Below, one piece after another: positions 60,501 to 64,000 of a stretch of 64,000 bases of DNA. Below the pieces are notes generated by a model, which did not search any database, was not told the origin of the DNA, and worked only from the letters and a program-made list of their open reading frames with translations. Both the position numbers and the translations under genes were made by a program. Origin of the DNA: Corvus cornix cornix. Its lineage: Eukaryota > Chordata > Aves > Passeriformes > Corvidae. The stretch is taken from positions 2,108,001 through 2,172,000 of the forward strand of contig NC_046350.1 in the NCBI RefSeq assembly GCF_000738735.6, read 5' to 3'. Positions within the stretch are counted from its first letter, which is position 1; each line of letters begins with the position of its first letter.

Positions 60501-61099
60501 ATCCAGCTGAAAAGATTGGCAAAGTCACAGTCACAGACCCAAGGGTTGCCCTCCAAGCGGATGGTCCGCAGGGAGGGCAGCGCTTCCAGGGCTGCCACGT
60601 TTAGGCTCTGTAAATTATTGTCATTCAATTCTAACACTTGGAGCTGGTCCAGGTTCTCAAAAGCAGCCTCATCCACATCCACCAGGTTATTGTTTCCAAG
60701 GCTCAATTTTATCAGTTTCTCTGCTGATTTGAATATCCCAGCATCTAGCTGTGTTAAATTATTGTAGCTTAAGTCTAAATACACCAGTTTGGTAGAACTG
60801 CTAAAAGTGCCCTCTTCTAAAGAGGTGAGGGAGTTATTCCTGAAGTCCAAATAGACTAGATCTCCATAAAATATAAAGAAGTCAGCTGGTATCGCCTGAA
60901 TGTTGTTATCAGCTATAAGAAGTTTCCGTACATCCAATGGAAAGGGATTAGGAACGCTTGGGAGTCCTTGATCCCGGCAGTCTATGGTGTGGTAGTCCAT
61001 ACAGCTACAGACAGCAGGGCAAAGATGACCCCCGGGCAGGAAAAGCAGGCAGGCAAAGCCAGCAAAAGGCAGGAGGCAGGAAGGAAAGCATGGCAACAT
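48306..61099 (-). CDS. LRRC38: LRRC38, BK-channel auxiliary gamma-type subunit (293 aa, two coding exons)
   Basis: Exons 60472-61099 and 48306-48559 join to 882 bp, 293 residues plus stop, against 294 in human. In the family (LRRC26, 52, 55, 38), the single-pass protein binds the large-conductance Ca2+-activated K+ channel and shifts its gating to more negative voltages; LRRC38 is the gamma4 member. Visible parts: hydrophobic signal peptide (1-24), LRRNT cysteines (C27, 31, 33, 41), five 24-residue LRRs (57-176), LRRCT starting with NPWVCDC (C189, C191, then C216, C238), a membrane helix of about 23 residues (247-270) and a cytosolic acidic tail starting KDDDDDE. Sequons lie at N88, N114 and N203. 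I chose the ATG at 61099 because it directly precedes the signal peptide; the frame stays open upstream. The donor GTAAAG is at 60471 and the acceptor TTGCAG before 48559; the split Gly codon joins correctly. Confidence 0.95.
54523..54546. repeat. TA-rich simple repeat
   Basis: Mostly alternating TA with single interruptions; a low-complexity patch in the LRRC38 intron. Confidence 0.8.
55131..55567 (+). mobile_element. CR1 LINE 3'-end fragment in LRRC38 intron
   Basis: Holds the end of CR1 ORF2 and the 3' UTR: GGGGACCTTTTGGCTCTGCA, AGGAATTTCTTCATGGAAAG, CATTCCTGGAGGTGTCCAAG and GGTTGGACTCAATGACCTTG, with the tail TTATGATTCT. It lies antisense to LRRC38. The left edge is approximate. Confidence 0.88.
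59390..59612 (+). mobile_element. CR1 LINE fragment in LRRC38 intron
   Basis: CR1 words in order: AGTGACAGGACACAGGAGAA, TTAGATTGGATATGAAGAAA, GTGTCCAAGGCCAGGTTCGA and GATGGGGCTTGGAGCACCCT. It ends without the usual terminal octamers, so the 3' end is lost. Edges are approximate. Confidence 0.85.
60472..61099 (-). CDS. LRRC38: LRRC38 coding exon 1: signal peptide and LRR domain
   Basis: Encodes residues 1-209 plus one base of codon 210. It includes the whole LRR array and the first half of the LRRCT cap. The donor is GGTAAAG on the minus strand at 60471-60466. Confidence 0.93.
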
Positions 61100-61300
61100 C
61101 GTCAAGGATCTGAAGGCTGTGATGAGCACCACTTCTAGGAGAAAGACATTTTGCTCAGCTGAGCAGGAGTGTCTGGTACTTGTGTGTGTGTGTGTGATTG
61201 TATCCAGGAGATCACGTATCATCACAGATCCGATAGCAGCAGTCTGGAGGGGGAGGGAGGAGAGAGGGAGGGAGGCAAATGTGAGGATTTACACTGTCAG
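61100..61300 (-). promoter_or_regulatory. LRRC38: LRRC38 5' UTR and putative proximal promoter
   Basis: Region upstream of the LRRC38 start codon. It contains a (TG)8 run at 61181-61196 and a purine-rich tract (GGAGGGGGAGGGAGGAGAGA and GGGAGGGAGG, about 61237-61275). No TATA box is evident and CpG is low. The transcription start is not determinable here. Confidence 0.35.
61181..61196. repeat. (TG)8 dinucleotide repeat
   Basis: Sixteen bases of perfect TG alternation about 80 bp upstream of the LRRC38 start codon. Confidence 0.9.
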
Positions 61301-64000
61301 AATATTATGATGCTGTACAGGGTGAGGAAAGAGATGATTGGGTACAAGGAGGATCTTTCAAAGGACTCCCTTGCTTTTGTGAGCTAAAAAAAGCCCAGAG
61401 CCTGCTTGAATATTTGCTGTATATTCCAGCAAAGGGGAAATCACACCTGATCCTGTGACTCTGACAGCAACAGCTTCTGCTTAAAAAGCCCTTCAGGTAA
61501 AAATCCCTGATGGGATCACTTAGTGTGTTTCTTAGCAGGACTCTCCATCAAGGTGACCAACAGCTATGGAAATGCAAGCGAGTGTCAAGCAGTGTCCTGC
61601 ATGCCTGCTAAGGACAGTTTTCCCTTTTATTTGTAAAACAGGGAGGAGAAGCAGGGAGCCCAAAGACAAGGAACGCTGCTTTGTGCTGTTTCTGGATTCT
61701 TCAGCTGTTAGAGCAAGCTTGTTCACACTGTCTAAATATGACTCAGTATCTTTTAACCAAGAAGAATAACCTACAGCAGCAACAAGGAATATAGTCTCCA
61801 AAATGAGGGGCTTTTCCTTCCTGTTTTAATGACCCAAAAACCTACTTTCTACTACAGCACCAGTAATGTCTGTTGGGCCACATAAAAGTGCAAAATGTGG
61901 ATCAAATCTTTAGCTGGTTAAAACTGAACCAGTTTTCTTCATTTTAAGGGGGTTGAAATATTTGACAGTCAATCTGCCTCTCTCCTGTGGGACAGCAGAA
62001 ATGATTTTGCAACAAGGCATCTGTGTTTTCCTGACATCCTCAAACCCACACCTGCAAAGGCAAGTCCTCAGCCAGCTACACACTTAACTTTTAACTCCAT
62101 CCCTCCCTCTTTGTGCCGGGTGTGTAAGCAGACAATGGGACTGGAGAACTGGGGTCACACCTATGGGCTGTGATGGAAGATTTTTCTAGAGACAGATGGT
62201 ATTTGGGTGTGTGTATCCTGATGAGAAGAGCACAAACACCTTTGGCAAGCTCATTCTTAGATCAGAGAGAGGCCAGAAATCTTGATTTAAGGTCGTATTT
62301 CATAACTGAATTCAGAGTATCTTTCATCCAGAACAGGGGACAAAAATTTCCTTCTAAGACAGCCTTTCTTCCAAGATGCCTGTGCCTGAACTCAAACAGT
62401 GAAAGTAGTGTCACTCACCTCCCCTTTAGTACATACCTAGAAACACTGAACTGCTGGGAGGGAACAAAGAGGGAGCCACACTCTTCTCAATAGCACCACT
62501 GACAGAAAAGATGAGATGGGCACAGATTGAAAACCATCTGAACACAAGGAAACACTTCTCTTACTATGAGGGTGGCCAGGCTTCCCAGAAAGGTTGAATA
62601 TCACCACAAAACCCAACTGGGGACAGCACTGGGCAAACTTGCTCTGATGCTGCTTGAGCAGGGGACTGAACAAGCTGATATCCAGAAGTCCCTTCCAACC
62701 TCAGCATTTCTCTGCACTGCTCTTGGGAAATGAGCATGCCAAAGTTTATACCTTTGAGCACCTCTCTCACATTTTGCAACACACCTTGTTTCTAATACAT
62801 AGGTCTTTTAGCTAAACCACCTTGAGACAGCCTCTAGACCTCTCCCATAAAGTCACATCCTGCTCCAGGTGCCTTTCATGTCTTAAATTACTTTGAAAAC
62901 ACCACCCAGAAAGAAATGGGCACAGCTGCCTCTATAAATCACCAGGGCAAAGCCCAAATAAATTCCTGAGGTGATTATTTAAAATATTTACCTTTAAATT
63001 ACAGAGGAAGTGGCAGTTGACAGGCTACCTCCAATTAGAAAAACCCAAACATGCAAAATAACTCTTGTGGTCAGGATTCATTGAACTGGCATCAACAAGT
63101 AACTGCAACTGGTATTTCTCATGCAGAACTGATGCTTTTTAAACTCTTAAGGCTGTATCCTACAAACAATTGCTCCTGCTGCAATCTACTGGTTTTCTGC
63201 CCCTAACTTAACTAAGGCTTTAGGTCAGAGATAAAGATGTTTCTAACACAGGAAAATAGAACTGATTTGATATCTTTAGCAATGTAATTTTATACTGAGA
63301 GATTCAGCTTTCTATTAAGAGCAGGTATTTGTTCACAGGATTTAAGGGTCTCTGTGGTTCCTCCTCTGCAGACTCCCCTTTTTCTATCAAGTGCACAGAA
63401 TCAGGATGTGACATTTTCATTTCCAAGATGCCTCAGCCTTCACAGATGGGAGACTACAGACAATAAGGCATAATTTGTGAAAGTTCCAAGAACATGTTAG
63501 TGGCAGGGGTAGGAAGAGGACTCAGCTTCCCTAAGAATTCCACCAGCCCTTGCTAAAACTACCACTCCTTTCTGTACAGAACAGACCTTCCTTTTGCTCA
63601 GCTGCTCACCTGTATCCCTTACCTGCTACCCCTGTACGCAGCCACGCCCTCACAGCGTATTCTGCACACTCGTTTGCAGTTGGCAATGTCTGCACAGAGC
63701 ATGTGGAGCTCTCCCGGCTGAGATCTTTGTGAAGGGGTTGGCAGGAGATGAGGGATTACTATCAGGCTCTGGATATTTTGGGATAGGTATCCCATAGGTT
63801 TGTGAAGCATCAGCCCTGCTCCCACAGCACCCAGGGAAACAGAATTTCTCTGCCGATGTGTGACAGCTCTGATCTTCTGCTGCACAAGCCCAGCTGCAGT
63901 GCCTGCCATGGGCTGATGCCTTTCTATGCTGTCTTTGATGTCACAGACTTTCTTCCTGACCCATCTTTCTCTGTGTAACATTTCCTGTCTAATTTTGTCT
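61301..64000. other. Gene-free flank upstream of LRRC38
   Basis: No supported exon apart from the CR1 fragment listed separately. In human, PDPN lies on this side of LRRC38; I see none of its coding sequence here, so if present it lies beyond the window. Confidence 0.5.
62525..62714 (+). mobile_element. CR1 LINE 3'-end fragment
   Basis: GGAAACACTTCTCTTACTAT, then GAGGGTGGCCAGGCTTCCCA and, at the end, GAAGTCCCTTCCAACCTCAG, the usual CR1 3' order with moderate decay. Confidence 0.75.

Noticed and set aside
1..64000. tRNA, rRNA, CRISPR or bacterial-type operons
   Set aside because: No cloverleaf, rRNA core or regularly spaced direct-repeat array was seen, and the sequence is plainly vertebrate.

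Overview
The window is vertebrate nuclear DNA, almost certainly avian. It carries CR1 LINE copies with typical bird 3' ends, LTR insertions, GT-AG spliced genes with kilobase introns, and a gene pair matching the AADACL4-LRRC38 neighbourhood of human 1p36. I cannot name the species; a songbird is a guess. There are no bacterial features, CRISPR arrays, operons or recognisable RNA genes.

Positions 1-20394 hold a tandem cluster of AADACL4-like serine esterase genes, all on the + strand. Copy 1 (exons 2-4, 145-2803; exon 1 lies outside the window) is a diverged paralogue. Most of its last exon is almost identical to the other copies, which points to gene conversion. Copies 2 (5165-8744) and 3 (13976-17553) sit in two near-identical blocks of about 7.77 kb (3813-11586 and 12625-20394). 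The second block begins at the base after a 360-bp N gap. Copy 3 is intact: four exons, 405 residues, with HGGGW, GDSAGG and the full Ser-Asp-His triad. Copy 2 is the same gene with three single-base homopolymer indels. Either the duplication is very recent or the assembly has placed two haplotypes in tandem.

Positions 20395-48305 hold no gene that I can support. They contain a dispersed repeat pair, a possible old LTR, a CR1 3' end near 34.2 kb and a long degenerate CR1 (about 39.2-43.1 kb, minus strand) split by a nested solo LTR of 625 bp.

Positions 48306-61099 hold LRRC38 on the minus strand: two coding exons separated by an intron of about 11.9 kb, giving 293 residues. It encodes a BK-channel gamma-type auxiliary subunit with a signal peptide, an LRR domain, one membrane segment and an acidic tail. 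The rest, to 64000, is non-coding with a CR1 fragment.

The AADACL genes (ER membrane hydrolases) and LRRC38 (ion-channel subunit) have no evident functional link; their proximity is conserved synteny. I found no new biological system. The most interesting points are the exon-confined conversion mosaic, the gap-flanking duplication, and an alternating two-type minisatellite in intron 1.
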